NCBI GenBank assembly: GCA_905182895.1
Contig: CAJJDD010000015.1
Location: forward strand, 1-42,351
Reading direction: 5' to 3'
Origin: Flavobacteriales bacterium UBA4466
GTDB taxonomy: Bacteria; Bacteroidota; Bacteroidia; Flavobacteriales_D; Sanyastnellaceae
Length of the DNA: 42,351 nucleotides
Shown here: one piece after another, positions 28,105 through 38,191 of the stretch
How the letters are laid out: every line of letters starts with the position of its first letter
How positions within the stretch are numbered: position 1 is the stretch's first letter
Notes under the pieces: generated by a model
What the model saw: only the letters and a program-made list of their open reading frames with translations
Told to the model about the DNA's origin: nothing
Databases searched by the model: none
Made by a program: the position numbers and the translations under genes

Positions 28105-30001
28105 TCAAAAAGCTCCTTCCATAACCTCTTGCACACATTCAGGATTTAAAAGAGTAGAAATATCTCCCAAACTGTCGGTTTCTTTGGAAGCTATTTTCCT
28201 AAGTATTCGTCTCATTATTTTACCTGAGCGTGTTTTTGGCAGTCCATCCACGAACTGAATTTTATCTGGTTTGGCTATCGGCCCTATTTCACGCGTAACG
28301 ACTTCTAAAATTTCTTTTCTCGTAGCATTGTCTTTAGCTACACCTTGCGTTATAACGAAGGCGTATATTCCCTGACCCTTAATGTCGTGAGGGTAACCAA
28401 CTATAGCAGATTCTACTACGGCAGGATGCTCATTGATCGCGTTTTCTACTTCAGCAGTTCCCATTCTATGACCAGATACGTTAATCACATCATCAACCCT
28501 ACCTATCACTCTTATTCTTCCTTCATCGTCTTTTCTCGCTCCATCTCCTGTAAAATACATCCCTTTGAAAGTTGAAAAGTAAACAGTTTTGCAACGCTCG
28601 TGATCTCCATAAGTAGTTCTAATCATAGAAGGCCAAGGGTGCTTTATACACAACAATCCTTCAACATTATTTTCGGTCAGTTCATTTCCGTCTGGATCTA
28701 CTAAAACTGCTTGAATACCAGGCAGAGGGTAGGAGGCATATGTAGGTTTGGTATCTGTAATTCCTGGCAATGGTGAAATAAGTATTCCTCCAGTTTCTGT
28801 CTGCCACCAGGTATCTACGATGGGCGCCTTTCCTTTTCCTATATGCTTATCATACCAGTGCCAAGCTTCTTCATTAATAGGTTCACCCACTGAGCCGAGT
28901 ACCTTGATAGTCGATAAATCTGATTTACTGGGCAAACGCATTGCCCTGTCCCATGAGCGCCCGGATGGCTGTGGGCGCAGTATAGAATTGATTGACTTTG
29001 TGCTTTTCACAGACCTGCCAGAACCTCGATGCATCTGGATAGGTCGGTACGCCTTCAAACATCAGCGTTTGTGCGCCATTGGCCAACGGCCCATAAATTA
29101 TGTAGGAGTGACCAGTAATCCAGCCGATATCTGCAGTACACCAGTAGACATCATCTTCTTGGTATTGGAATACATTTCTAAAACTGTAAGAGGTATACAC
29201 CATATAGCCACCTACGGTATGAACCACGCCTTTTGGCTTTCCAGTAGAGCCAGAAGTATATAAGATAAAGAGCAGGTCCTCGCTATCCATTTCTTCCGCG
29301 TTGCAATAAGGCTTCTGCTCGTTTACTTCCTCATGCCACCACTTATCCTTTGAGAAATTCCATGAGACTGAATCGCCTGTGTTTTTATGAACAAGTATAT
29401 TTTCTATAGAATCACAGCCTAGTAATAGGGCATCATCTACTACCTTTTTTACAGAGATTTTTTTTGTTCCTCTTTGGTTAAAATCGGAACAGATAATCAG
29501 TTTAGCTTGGGCATCATTTACTCTGTCTGAAAGAGCTTGGGCACTAAACCCTGCAAACACTACTGAATGAACAGCGCCTATTCTAGCGCAGGCGAGCAAA
29601 CCTATAGCTAGCTCAGGAACCATAGGCATGTAAAACACTACTCGGTCTCCTTTTTTTATGCCTAAGTTTTTAAGGGCATTGGCACATTTACAGACTTCTG
29701 CTAGCAGTTCTTTATAGCTGATCTTCAAAACGTTGTCTTCAGGGTTGTTTGGCTCCCAAAGTATAGCTGTTTTATCTCCTCTATCTTTGATGTGTCTATC
29801 TAGAGCGTTGTATGTAATATTGGTTTTTCCGTTAAGAAACCACTTGACACTTGGTTCTTCGAAATTCCATTTTAGGACTTCATTAAAAGGCTTAAACCAA
29901 TGAAAGGTCTCTGCTTCTTTCTTCCAGAATGCTGATGGGTTCTCGATACTTTTAGCATATTCTCTGTGGTATTCTTCAAGTGAGGTGATCTGCGTAGTCA
30001 T
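28105..30001 (-). CDS. acs: acetyl-CoA synthetase, frameshifted
   Basis: Activates acetate to acetyl-CoA through acetyl-AMP. About 632 residues, close to the family norm of 640-650. Blocks in order: [35 protein letters not shown], the A3 core [76 protein letters not shown] and the C-terminal [16 protein letters not shown] with the conserved, acetylation-prone Lys. One frame break near 28930 joins MGQGNAF to [16 protein letters not shown]. Two GCGTTGCAA words lie in the gene (28589 and 29298). It has a terminator-bearing gap from the AhpD-like gene upstream. Confidence 0.95.
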
Positions 30002-30047
30002 GTGCTAAAAATAGGATATAGTTTTTAAGAAAGCCGACTGAGAATAA

Positions 30048-30077
30048 AAAAGGCTGAATCATTTGATTCAGCCTTTT
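30048..30077 (-). terminator. rho-independent terminator after the AhpD-like gene
   Basis: Stem GGCTGAATCA / TGATTCAGCC flanked by AAAA and TTTT, forming a near-perfect palindrome. It lies downstream of the gene ending at 30095 and upstream of acs, so it separates the two transcription units. Confidence 0.88.
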
Positions 30078-30094
30078 CTATAAGTTCGGTTTAA

Positions 30095-30691
30095 TTAGTA
30101 CTTGTGCTTTCCTACACTCCAATCTGTTTTGTCAGATAGATAGTGTTTTCCAGAGGCTATGGCGTCATCTTCCATTTGAGTTCCCATAGAATCATTCCAT
30201 CTATTTAGATAGCCGAATAAAGCCATAACACCCATCATTTCTACTATTTCTCCATCATTCCAGTACTTCCTCAGATTTTCTCCTACTTCTTCACTTACAG
30301 AATTAGGAACTGTTGAACTAGCTATGGCTAAATCCAATGCTGCTTTTTCAGCAGCATCAAAAGCAAACCAGCGGCCGTTATTAGTTAATACGTTCTCATT
30401 TTGTGTGTAGTTCAGCGAAACTAAATTATTATTGGCAACATCGCAGTACCTGCAGCCAGTGGTGTGGCTGCTTAGGTAGGCCATAAGTCTTTTAAGGGCG
30501 CTAGTCACTCTACCTTTATTCTCCATGACCGCCTTATTCATTTCTATAAAAGCATGAGCTATTCTAGGGCGGTGGTGCATCGTTTTTATACTGTTGGGAC
30601 AAAACCCTAAAGTTTCATCATAGAACTTTATAAGTTCCTGAAGTTCTTTATCGTCTGCATCAGCATTGGGTTTTACTAAAGGTTGTTTCAT
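30095..30691 (-). CDS. carboxymuconolactone decarboxylase/AhpD-like family protein
   Basis: An intact 198-residue all-helical protein from the preferred start MKQPLVKPNADADDKE (ATG 30691); an upstream in-frame start would add a hydrophobic stretch foreign to the family. The AhpD-type redox motif is SSHTTGCRYCDVANNN, with a CxxC pair and a nearby His. FAFDAAEKAALDLAIAS and EIVEMMGVMALFGYLNRWND are the other family blocks. Members are peroxidase-like thiol proteins; the substrate here is unknown. It has its own terminator just downstream. Confidence 0.85.
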   Translation of the reverse strand: MKQPLVKPNADADDKELQELIKFYDETLGFCPNSIKTMHHRPRIAHAFIEMNKAVMENKGRVTSALKRLMAYLSSHTTGCRYCDVANNNLVSLNYTQNENVLTNNGRWFAFDAAEKAALDLAIASSTVPNSVSEEVGENLRKYWNDGEIVEMMGVMALFGYLNRWNDSMGTQMEDDAIASGKHYLSDKTDWSVGKHKY

Positions 30692-30808
30692 TTTCAATAA
30701 GAATTGCGGTTTATTTACAACGATGAATATTAGCTTTAAAATCAAGTGCTCCTATCACTCGTAAACTTTAATATTCACTATTAATGGAAACGTGAATATA
30801 GTTTCAGC

Positions 30809-32891
30809 TTAATAAGCCCCGGAGCGCTTTCGCGTGAGCCATTCTAAACAGAGTAATCCTAAAATCAAAAACAGCAGCCATTTATAATTTATTAAATCAG
30901 ATAATGACTTCTTTTCGTAGCTCACAGCTACAATCTCTGAATTTGACTTGATGGTATCTGAAAGAGAGTCTAATTCAGAAGGAGTGATCATTTTACCACC
31001 GTTTCTTTCGGCTAGGTTAAAAAGTAAATTATGATCAGCTTGAGTTCTTAGCTGTTCTGCGATAACTGGAGAAATACTGAATTCTCCTGATTTAGTGATT
31101 TTTTTTCCTCCTGCATTTACAAAGTGTGGTATACGTGTAATTTCCTGCTGGAAGTATACCCGCATCTAGTCGGTATGTGTTACTTCCTTGGCTAAAGGTA
31201 AATGGGTAGTCCTGCCCACTTTCATTTTTAAGAGTAACAGAAATTTCCTGGTCTAATAATGGTTCAAAACTCTCATTGTAAACCTCTGCGGTAAATATGA
31301 TTCTTTGAGTTTCATCAAATCTGTTTTTCGTGCTAACTCTAAAAAGACTTTTGTCCTCTTTGCTCGCCAAGAACTGAACAGATTTTAAAAACCACTGGTC
31401 AAAAAGCTCGTGATTTCCTTTGTCGAGGTGATTGAAGAGTCTCCATCTCCATAATCCCTCACCAGTAAACACGCCTACTTTCACATCGTTTTTCTCATTT
31501 AAAGTAAACAGCGGATCTTCTGTAGTAATAGGGCCTACTTGCTGAAATAATAGGTTTTTAATTCCTGGACTAGCATCTATTCTTCCAAAAGGAACGTTTA
31601 TAGGCGGCCATTTTCTGACTACTGAATTTAGCTCTTTGTCTATTAAAAAAGCTTTAAATCCAGAATTAACAGAGCCACTTACTGCATTGGTGTTTCCGTT
31701 ATCACTACTTAACCCCACGCCTAGATTTAAACCATTAAATGAATCGAAGTTAGTCTGTGTGCCCCATATAAAAAGTGAGGGAATTTTCTTGTCTATAGCT
31801 TCATCTATCAGCTTTGTACTTCCTAGTTTAGAGGGAAGTTGATGGAATATAACGAGATTATAGTCAGAAACATTTTTTTGAAACTCAGCTTCTAGAAAAA
31901 CGTCTACTTCATAATTTTCATTTGAAGAAATAGAACGCTTAAGTGCTTTAATGTCGGGGTGAGGTGTAGCTGATATAATGGCCACTTTTTGGCGGCTGTC
32001 CAGTATGTCTATATAAATATCTTGTCTATTATTGTATACAGTAACCTCTCCACTAATAGGAGTGAGGCTAATGGTGTACTTCTGTATTCCTGGAGATTTA
32101 GCTTCTAATATTACAGGAACTACCTCTAAGAAATCATCACCTGTGATAGCTAGATTTTTAGTAAAGAGTGTAGAGCCATTTTTAGTTACAGATAATTTAG
32201 TAAGAGCACCTTTGAGAGAGTTGGCCGCTACGGCTATTTCTAGTGGAAATTTGTTTCCTAGGTAAGCAAGTCTATTGTGCGTTACTTCTTTAATTAAAAG
32301 GTCTGTAAACTTAGTGGTATCACCTAAAGCGATAGTGTAAATGGGTGCTTTAAGTTTAGTGTTTGAGTAAAGTGGGTTTTTTCCTTTGGTATAAATCCCA
32401 TCAGAACCTATGATTAGGGCTCCTAGATTTCTATTCGAATAACGGGCATAGATTTCATCTAGAAGTAACGAGTAATCAGTTTGTTTCTCTGAATAATCTA
32501 GGTTTAAACCGTCTTTAACTTCAGCGCCAAAAGTAAATGTAACTACTTCGAATGACTCTTCTAAAGAGCTGGTTAAGCCGGCTAAGGCAGAAGGAAAGGT
32601 CTGGTTATAGAATGTACTGTCACCTTTAATTTTTATAGACTCAGAATTATCTTGCGCTAGTACTACTACAGGTTTTTCTGTTTCTATAAACGTGTTTTTC
32701 ACCAGGGGTTCCAAAAGAAAAAATGCAAGAACACCTACCGCCATGAACCTAAAAAGAGCCAAAAGAAGCTTGACTAAAGGATGAAAATCATTAGTTAGCT
32801 TATCCCTTAGGTAAAGGGCGCTCGTAAAGATCACTGCTGCCAATATGCAGAAGATGATGAACCAATTAGGATATTGAATAAGTATTTCCAA
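30809..32891 (-). CDS. VWA/BatA-like membrane protein, frameshifted
   Basis: About 694 residues. Two N-terminal membrane helices (WFIIFCILAAVIFTSALYL and LLLALFRFMAVGVLAFFLLEPLV) precede a periplasmic or cytoplasmic region that begins VVVLAQDNSESIKI, a degenerate von Willebrand A MIDAS-like motif (DNSxS), then a class I glutamine-amidotransferase-like part and a C-terminal helix (YKWLLFLILGLLCLEWL) before a basic tail. Such proteins are frequent in Bacteroidota and are often annotated as VWA-domain or hypothetical. One frame break lies near 31130. The apparent start is TTG at 32891, and no ATG is in frame nearby. It follows fabG by 29 bp and may share its transcript. Confidence 0.65.
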
Positions 32892-32920
32892 AGGATTAAA
32901 CTATTACTACGCTAGACGTA

Positions 32921-33667
32921 TTAAGTAAGCATTCCGCCATCTACATTAATCACTTGACCTGTGATGTAGGCACTCATGTCTGAAGCTAAGAAAACCGCTA
33001 AGTTAGCTACATCCTCTGGAGTACCACCTCTTTTAAAGGGATGCTATTTCTCCATTCAGAAATTACTTTTTCATCTAATTTATCGGTCATTTCTGTTTCT
33101 ATAAACCCCGGTGCAATCGCATTACATCTTATGTTTCTAGAACCTAATTCAAGAGCAATAGATTTTGTAAAACCTATAACTCCAGCTTTAGATGCTGCAT
33201 AATTGGCTTGACCGGCATTGCCTTTTAAGCCTACTACAGAACTCATGTTAATAATAGAACCAGCTCTAGCTTTTAACATTGGGCGCATTACTGCTTTAGT
33301 TAAGTTAAAGCAAGATTTAAGGTTTACTTCCATGATTTCATCCCAGTGCTCCTCGCTCATTCTCATGAGTAGGTTATCTCTAGTTATTCCAGCATTATTT
33401 ACCAGTGCTGTCTATTTTCCCGAAATGAGCCATTACATCTTCTGCTAATTTCTGAGCAGAATCAAATTTAGAGGCATCAGATTTAAATCCTTTAGATTCT
33501 CCTCCTTTGGCTGCTAATTCTTCTTCTAGCGCTTTAGCTCTGTCATCAGATGACATGTATGTGAATGCTACTTTAGCTCCTTGAGCTATGAAATGCTCTG
33601 CTATTCCTTTTCCTATTCCTCTGGAAGCTCCAGTAATAATTGCTACTTTACCGTCTAATAAACCCAT
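32921..33667 (-). CDS. fabG: 3-oxoacyl-[acyl-carrier-protein] reductase FabG, frameshifted
   Basis: NADPH-dependent ketoreductase of fatty-acid synthesis, a short-chain dehydrogenase of 248 residues, the family norm. [15 protein letters not shown] is the Rossmann glycine motif; the catalytic set is Ser in INMSSVVG, then Tyr and Lys in [31 protein letters not shown] and the end [15 protein letters not shown] are FabG-specific. Frame breaks lie near 33395 and 33045, each needing one base. Start at ATG 33667 ([15 protein letters not shown]); a longer frame upstream is not family-like. An intergenic GCGTTGCAA lies 43 bases upstream of the start. Confidence 0.94.
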
Positions 33668-33766
33668 GATTGTGCTTAAATATTTTTCTGCGGCTAAGGT
33701 ATAAGATTGGCGTTGCAATGCCTGACTTTGAGGTTAATTTTTTCTAACACAAATACCTCAGGAAAA

Positions 33767-35998
33767 TTAACTTGATTTCTTAATGATAGCTTCCATTTCT
33801 TTCATCAGATGAATGATATTGGCATACTCGTGAATATGCGCAGGCCTAAAGTTAGTGGGGAATATCACCACCGCTTCTCCACTTGATTCAATATGTGAGA
33901 TGTTACTTTTATGAAGGAATTCTAGGAATACAGGGGTAAAGAATTCATCAGCATCTTTCTTGTCTTCTACTTTAACCGTAAAGTCTTCAGAAAACCCGTA
34001 GTACGAAATGTAGTCAATGTCTTTATGAGCAGAAAAATCTAGATACTTGTCAAGGAATTCTTTTCTTTCAATGGTGAATTTCGGGATTTTAAAAGGAAGC
34101 TTTATAAGACCTAGCGTAGAAGTGTACTCTCTGTAGGCCATGTAGGCACCTTCTTCAAAAGTAAGGTCTGCTATTTCCAGCCAGATTCCCCCTTGTTCAT
34201 TACGAATACAGTTCCGTTTAAATTCAATAGCCCGTGATTTAAAGAAGTAAAAAGGAAGGTAATCCTCTGTTTGACCTATTGGTTCTGTCTCATAATTCCA
34301 ATTTAGCTGTTCTGCTATCTCTTTTATATTCTTTTCTCTCTTGGTCATTCTGTGAGTAGAAGTAGTAAGCAGCTTCAGTCCCATTTTATGATTGGTAGAA
34401 GAAATGTGGTTTTCAAGACCTTGGATATCCACTTTTCCACCGTTTTCTGAATGAAGTTTTTGGAATTCGTAAACCTTTTCTAAAGTAGATAAATCCACTA
34501 ACCTGGCTTCGGAAAAGTCAATAGTTATATCTGCAGATTTAGGTATTGTACTCAGTAGATTATTCATTTTAATAGCTCCTAAAAAGTTGGCTATCCCTTT
34601 TATTTTAAGCTCATAACCTCCACCATCTTTTGGAACCAGAAGTGATCCGGAATTGAATACCATTTGAATAAAGCGCTGAGTAGGAACTCTAGCCAGCAGT
34701 AAATGCGTAATAGCGGTAATCAATAGTCCTCCGAATATTCCAGCTAATAGCCCATTGTAGAGTGTGATAAACAAAGTTCCTGCGAAGAAAATGAACTGCT
34801 CAATTCCTTGGTCTAAAACCTGTTTAAACACTTTAGGTGAAGCCAGTTTATAGCCTGTAAACACTAAGATAACAGCTAACGCCGCGTATGGAATCGGGAG
34901 TTTGTAAGGAGCGGGAGGCAGGACAATAGCCATCACTAAAATAGTCATGAAAATTCCATGGTAAAGATTAGACCATTTTGTTTTAGCGTTGTTCTGAACA
35001 TTTACAGTACTTCTAACTATTACCGTAATAATAGGTAAACCTCCCAACATTCCTGAAACGGCAGAACTCAATCCTACAGCCACCAAATCTTTGTCGAAAT
35101 TGGTTTTTCTTCTATACGGGTCAATTTTGTCTACCGCTTTTCCCATCGCCAATGATTGTATGGAGGCTATCATGGTTATACCTGTCACTGAAGTCCAGAA
35201 GGTGCTCGTGCCTATCATTGAGAAATCTGGAAATATTAAGAGTTCTTCAATTTTGGTAGGGATGTTTACTAATAGATTGTCTCCTGCAAATTTCCCAAAG
35301 AGATTCATCACAGATGAGTCTTGATTACCGAAACCAAACGCGATGGCAAATGGAACCGAGATCAATAAAACCCACATAGGAGCGGGTATAAACTTGAATA
35401 AATTATAGCCTATCCTATACTGGAATATCATAATTAGTAAACCTGATATAGATATTATAGCTACCCAAGGATTGATGTTATCTAGATGGGTTATGAAATC
35501 TGCGAGTTGTGCTATAGGCTTTTCAGCAGTAGATTTCTTTCCGATAAAAGCCACATGTATTTGCTGCGCAAAGATAATAATACCAATGGCGGCCATGATT
35601 CCATTAATCACAGAAGAATGGATAAACTCCGCAAATTTCCCCAGTTTTAAAAATCCTAAAACGACTTGAATCAACCCTGAAACCACTATGGCAGCCAGTA
35701 CATAATTCAGTCGCTGTGGATCATCTCCCCAAGCGGCTAAAGAACTAACTATAATGGCAATCAGTCCGGCAGCAGGACCATTGATAGCTAAATGACTTCC
35801 TCTAAAAAAAGTAGTAACCACTCCGCCAACTACCACAGCTATAATACCTGCCATAGGCGGAACTCCAGAAGCCAAGGCAATCCCTAAAGCCAGAGGCAAT
35901 GCCACGAAGGACACGCTGAGCGCTGCTAGAACATCACTTTGCCAGTTTTCTTTAAGTCCTTTAAGACCAGTTTGTGGAATTTTACGCATAAGGTGCAA
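33767..35998 (-). CDS. SulP-family anion transporter with STAS domain and a C-terminal extension
   Basis: An intact 743-residue transporter (740 from the second Met). The N-terminal ~420 residues form the SulP membrane domain: VLAALSVSFVALPLALGIALASGVPP is the consensus first block, then FFRGSHLAINGPAAGLIAII and GLSSAVSGMLGGLPIITVIVRSTVN. A STAS-like domain follows at about residues 455-540 (ADITIDFSEARLVDLSTLEK). About 190 more residues after it (from TTSTHRMTKREKNIKEIAEQ onward) form a soluble region not found in standard SulP proteins such as YchM. Sulfate or bicarbonate is the likely anion; no carbonic anhydrase or sulfate-assimilation gene is adjacent to decide. Confidence 0.9.
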   Translation of the reverse strand: MHLMRKIPQTGLKGLKENWQSDVLAALSVSFVALPLALGIALASGVPPMAGIIAVVVGGVVTTFFRGSHLAINGPAAGLIAIIVSSLAAWGDDPQRLNYVLAAIVVSGLIQVVLGFLKLGKFAEFIHSSVINGIMAAIGIIIFAQQIHVAFIGKKSTAEKPIAQLADFITHLDNINPWVAIISISGLLIMIFQYRIGYNLFKFIPAPMWVLLISVPFAIAFGFGNQDSSVMNLFGKFAGDNLLVNIPTKIEELLIFPDFSMIGTSTFWTSVTGITMIASIQSLAMGKAVDKIDPYRRKTNFDKDLVAVGLSSAVSGMLGGLPIITVIVRSTVNVQNNAKTKWSNLYHGIFMTILVMAIVLPPAPYKLPIPYAALAVILVFTGYKLASPKVFKQVLDQGIEQFIFFAGTLFITLYNGLLAGIFGGLLITAITHLLLARVPTQRFIQMVFNSGSLLVPKDGGGYELKIKGIANFLGAIKMNNLLSTIPKSADITIDFSEARLVDLSTLEKVYEFQKLHSENGGKVDIQGLENHISSTNHKMGLKLLTTSTHRMTKREKNIKEIAEQLNWNYETEPIGQTEDYLPFYFFKSRAIEFKRNCIRNEQGGIWLEIADLTFEEGAYMAYREYTSTLGLIKLPFKIPKFTIERKEFLDKYLDFSAHKDIDYISYYGFSEDFTVKVEDKKDADEFFTPVFLEFLHKSNISHIESSGEAVVIFPTNFRPAHIHEYANIIHLMKEMEAIIKKSS

Positions 35999-36052
35999 TA
36001 AACGTCTTTTGAGTCACATAAGAAAATAAGAAATGAATTTTCAGATAGACTG

Positions 36053-36846
36053 CTATATCAAATCCGCAGCTTCAGCTATTAGCTCAGCTATATCTTTAAC
36101 TTCTACCTCTTCTTCTTTGTTGAAATTCTTTACTCCATCTGTCATCATGGTGTTACAGAATGGGCATCCTGTGGCTATGATATTTGGTTTTACCGCTAGT
36201 GCATCTTCAGTTCTTTCTACATTTACCTCTTTGTTTCCAGGCTCAGCTTCTTTGAACATTTGAGCTCCACCTGCACCACAGCATAAGCCTTTTGCTTTGC
36301 AACGCTTCATCTCTACCAACTCAGCGTCTAGTTTCATAAGTGCTTCCCTTGGTGCTTCATAGATATCATTAGCTCTTCCTAAATAACAGGGGTCATGAAA
36401 GGTTATTTTCTTCCCTTTAAAAGATTTTTTGCAATATCTAGTTTACCATCTTTGATTAAATTATTGATAAACTGGGTGTGGTGAATCACATTATAGTTTC
36501 CACCTAGCTCTGGATATTCGTTTTTTATGGTGTTAAAGCAATGCGGACATCCGGTAACTATGTTCTTCACATCGTATCCGTTAAGCACCATAATGTTCTG
36601 TGCGGCTTGCATTTGGAAAAGAAATTCATTCCCGGCTCTTTTAGCAGGATCACCTGAACAACCTTCTTCACTTCCAAGAACAGCAAAAGAGACATTTGCT
36701 TGGGTTAAAATATTAGCAAACGCTTTAGTGATTTTTTTGGCTCTGTCATCAAAACTTCCAGAACATCCTACCCAGAACAATACTTCAGGGACTTCACCAG
36801 ATGCTATCATTTGAGCCATAGTAGGCACGTGTATAGGAGTACTCAT
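36053..36846 (-). CDS. CCG-domain iron-sulfur protein (HdrB/GlpC-like), frameshifted
   Basis: Two cysteine-rich CCG domains of the heterodisulfide-reductase HdrB type, about 263 residues when joined. The first has WVGCSGSFDDRAKK, GSEEGCSGDPAKRAGNE and VTGCPHCFNTIKNEYPELGG; the second has GLCCGAGGAQMF and ATGCPFCNTMMTDGV. Each domain is expected to bind a noncubane or [4Fe-4S] cluster. The frame breaks near 36412, after which the minus strand restores ITFHDPCYLGRANDIYEAPR, a normal first cysteine of domain 2. It lies 13 bp downstream of the membrane Fe-S partner. The electron donor and acceptor are unknown; a quinone-linked dehydrogenase is an inference. Confidence 0.88.
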
Positions 36847-36859
36847 TTTCTTTTTTCTT

Positions 36860-38182
36860 TTAATTCAATTCATCAATCCACTTCCCTCTGTCTGCAGCTG
36901 GAAATGCCCAAGGAGCACCGTTATTTTCTACATTGTTAAACATAGAAGTAATGCTGTCTGGCGACTTAGATTCTTCCATTATTAAATACCTTCTCATATT
37001 CATGATGATATCTAGTGGGTCTATATTTATTGGGCAGGCATCTACACATGCGTTACACGTGGTACACGCCCATAGTTCTTCTTCTGTTATATAGTTTCCT
37101 AGCAGTGAGATTCCGTCTTCTATAGGTTTTCCTGCTTTATCTAGATTTTTACCTACTTCTTCTATTCTATCTCTGGTGTCCATCATTACCTTTCTAGGGG
37201 AAAGGAGCTTTCCGGTTTGATTCGCGGGACAGTTATCTGTACATCTTCCACATTCAGTACAACTGTATGCGTCTAATAAATTTTTCCAGTTAAGATCAGT
37301 TACATCTTTAACACCAAATCTTTCTGGCGGACCTGCGTCTAATGACGGTTCTGGCGTTGCAAAAGGGTCTCCGCCCATCATTAAATCCACTTCTTTCTTC
37401 ACGGCAGCCATATTGTTCAACTGGCCTTTAGGCTTCAAATTAGAATAGTAGGTGTTCGGGAAGGCCAGCATAATGTGGAAATGCTTAGAATAAGGCACGT
37501 AGTTTAAGAATATCAATATTCCTGTAATGTGCGCCCACCAAAAGATTCTTTCAAAAGTGATGAGCGTTCCTGTTTCAAACCCGTCAAAGAAGGGAACTAA
37601 AAACTGACTAATAGGAAAGGACCCCGCCACCGTATAATGGTCTGCACCTCTTAGTTGCAGAATTTGGTCACAAGCGTTCATTTTTAGTAACGCTCCCATA
37701 AGTATCACTTCTATTACTAATATGAGGTTTCCATCTAGTTTAGGCCAGCCTTTCATTTCTGGCATTTTGAATCTTTTTATAGAACTAATATTCCGTCTAT
37801 AGAGAAAAACTAGACAGGCTATAATTACCAGTACAGCTAAAATTTCGAAAAAGCCGATTAAGAAATTATAGAAGCCTCCTAGATAAGGAGCGAAGAACCT
37901 GTGTTCTCCAGTAAGTCCATCTATGACTATTTCTAAAACTTCAATATTAATTAGGATAAATCCGATGTAAATCAATATATGGAAGAATCCTGCTACAGGT
38001 CTAGTAACCATTTTAGACTGCCCCATAGCTACCATAGCCATATTTTTCCATCTTTTAGCCTTATTGTCGTTAATCTCTAGGGGTTTCCCTAAAAATATAT
38101 TTCTTCTAATCTGTTTTATCTTAAAAGCGAAGATACCTGCGCCAGTTAGAAACAGAAGTGTAAATATGATTTGTGGAATCAT
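36860..38182 (-). CDS. membrane-bound iron-sulfur subunit (heterodisulfide reductase-like)
   Basis: An intact 440-residue protein with an N-terminal NarI-like membrane part (about five helices, including IIFTLLFLTGAGIFAFKI, HILIYIGFILINIEVLEIVI and FFEILAVLVIIACLVFLY) and several His candidates for heme ligation. Two 4Fe-4S ferredoxin motifs follow: CTECGRCTDNCPANQ and CTTCNACVDACPINI. Together with the CCG-domain protein encoded just downstream this forms a split HdrDE/GlpC-like complex that probably passes electrons between quinone and a soluble partner. This pair is common in Bacteroidota but its substrate is not established. Confidence 0.88.
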   Translation of the reverse strand: MIPQIIFTLLFLTGAGIFAFKIKQIRRNIFLGKPLEINDNKAKRWKNMAMVAMGQSKMVTRPVAGFFHILIYIGFILINIEVLEIVIDGLTGEHRFFAPYLGGFYNFLIGFFEILAVLVIIACLVFLYRRNISSIKRFKMPEMKGWPKLDGNLILVIEVILMGALLKMNACDQILQLRGADHYTVAGSFPISQFLVPFFDGFETGTLITFERIFWWAHITGILIFLNYVPYSKHFHIMLAFPNTYYSNLKPKGQLNNMAAVKKEVDLMMGGDPFATPEPSLDAGPPERFGVKDVTDLNWKNLLDAYSCTECGRCTDNCPANQTGKLLSPRKVMMDTRDRIEEVGKNLDKAGKPIEDGISLLGNYITEEELWACTTCNACVDACPINIDPLDIIMNMRRYLIMEESKSPDSITSMFNNVENNGAPWAFPAADRGKWIDELN

Positions 38183-38191
38183 AGGTCGAGG

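Noticed and set aside
33720-33766. Terminator after the SulP gene
   Set aside because: GAGGT/ACCTC and CCTGA/TCAGG repeats are present but overlap each other, and no T run follows on the minus strand.
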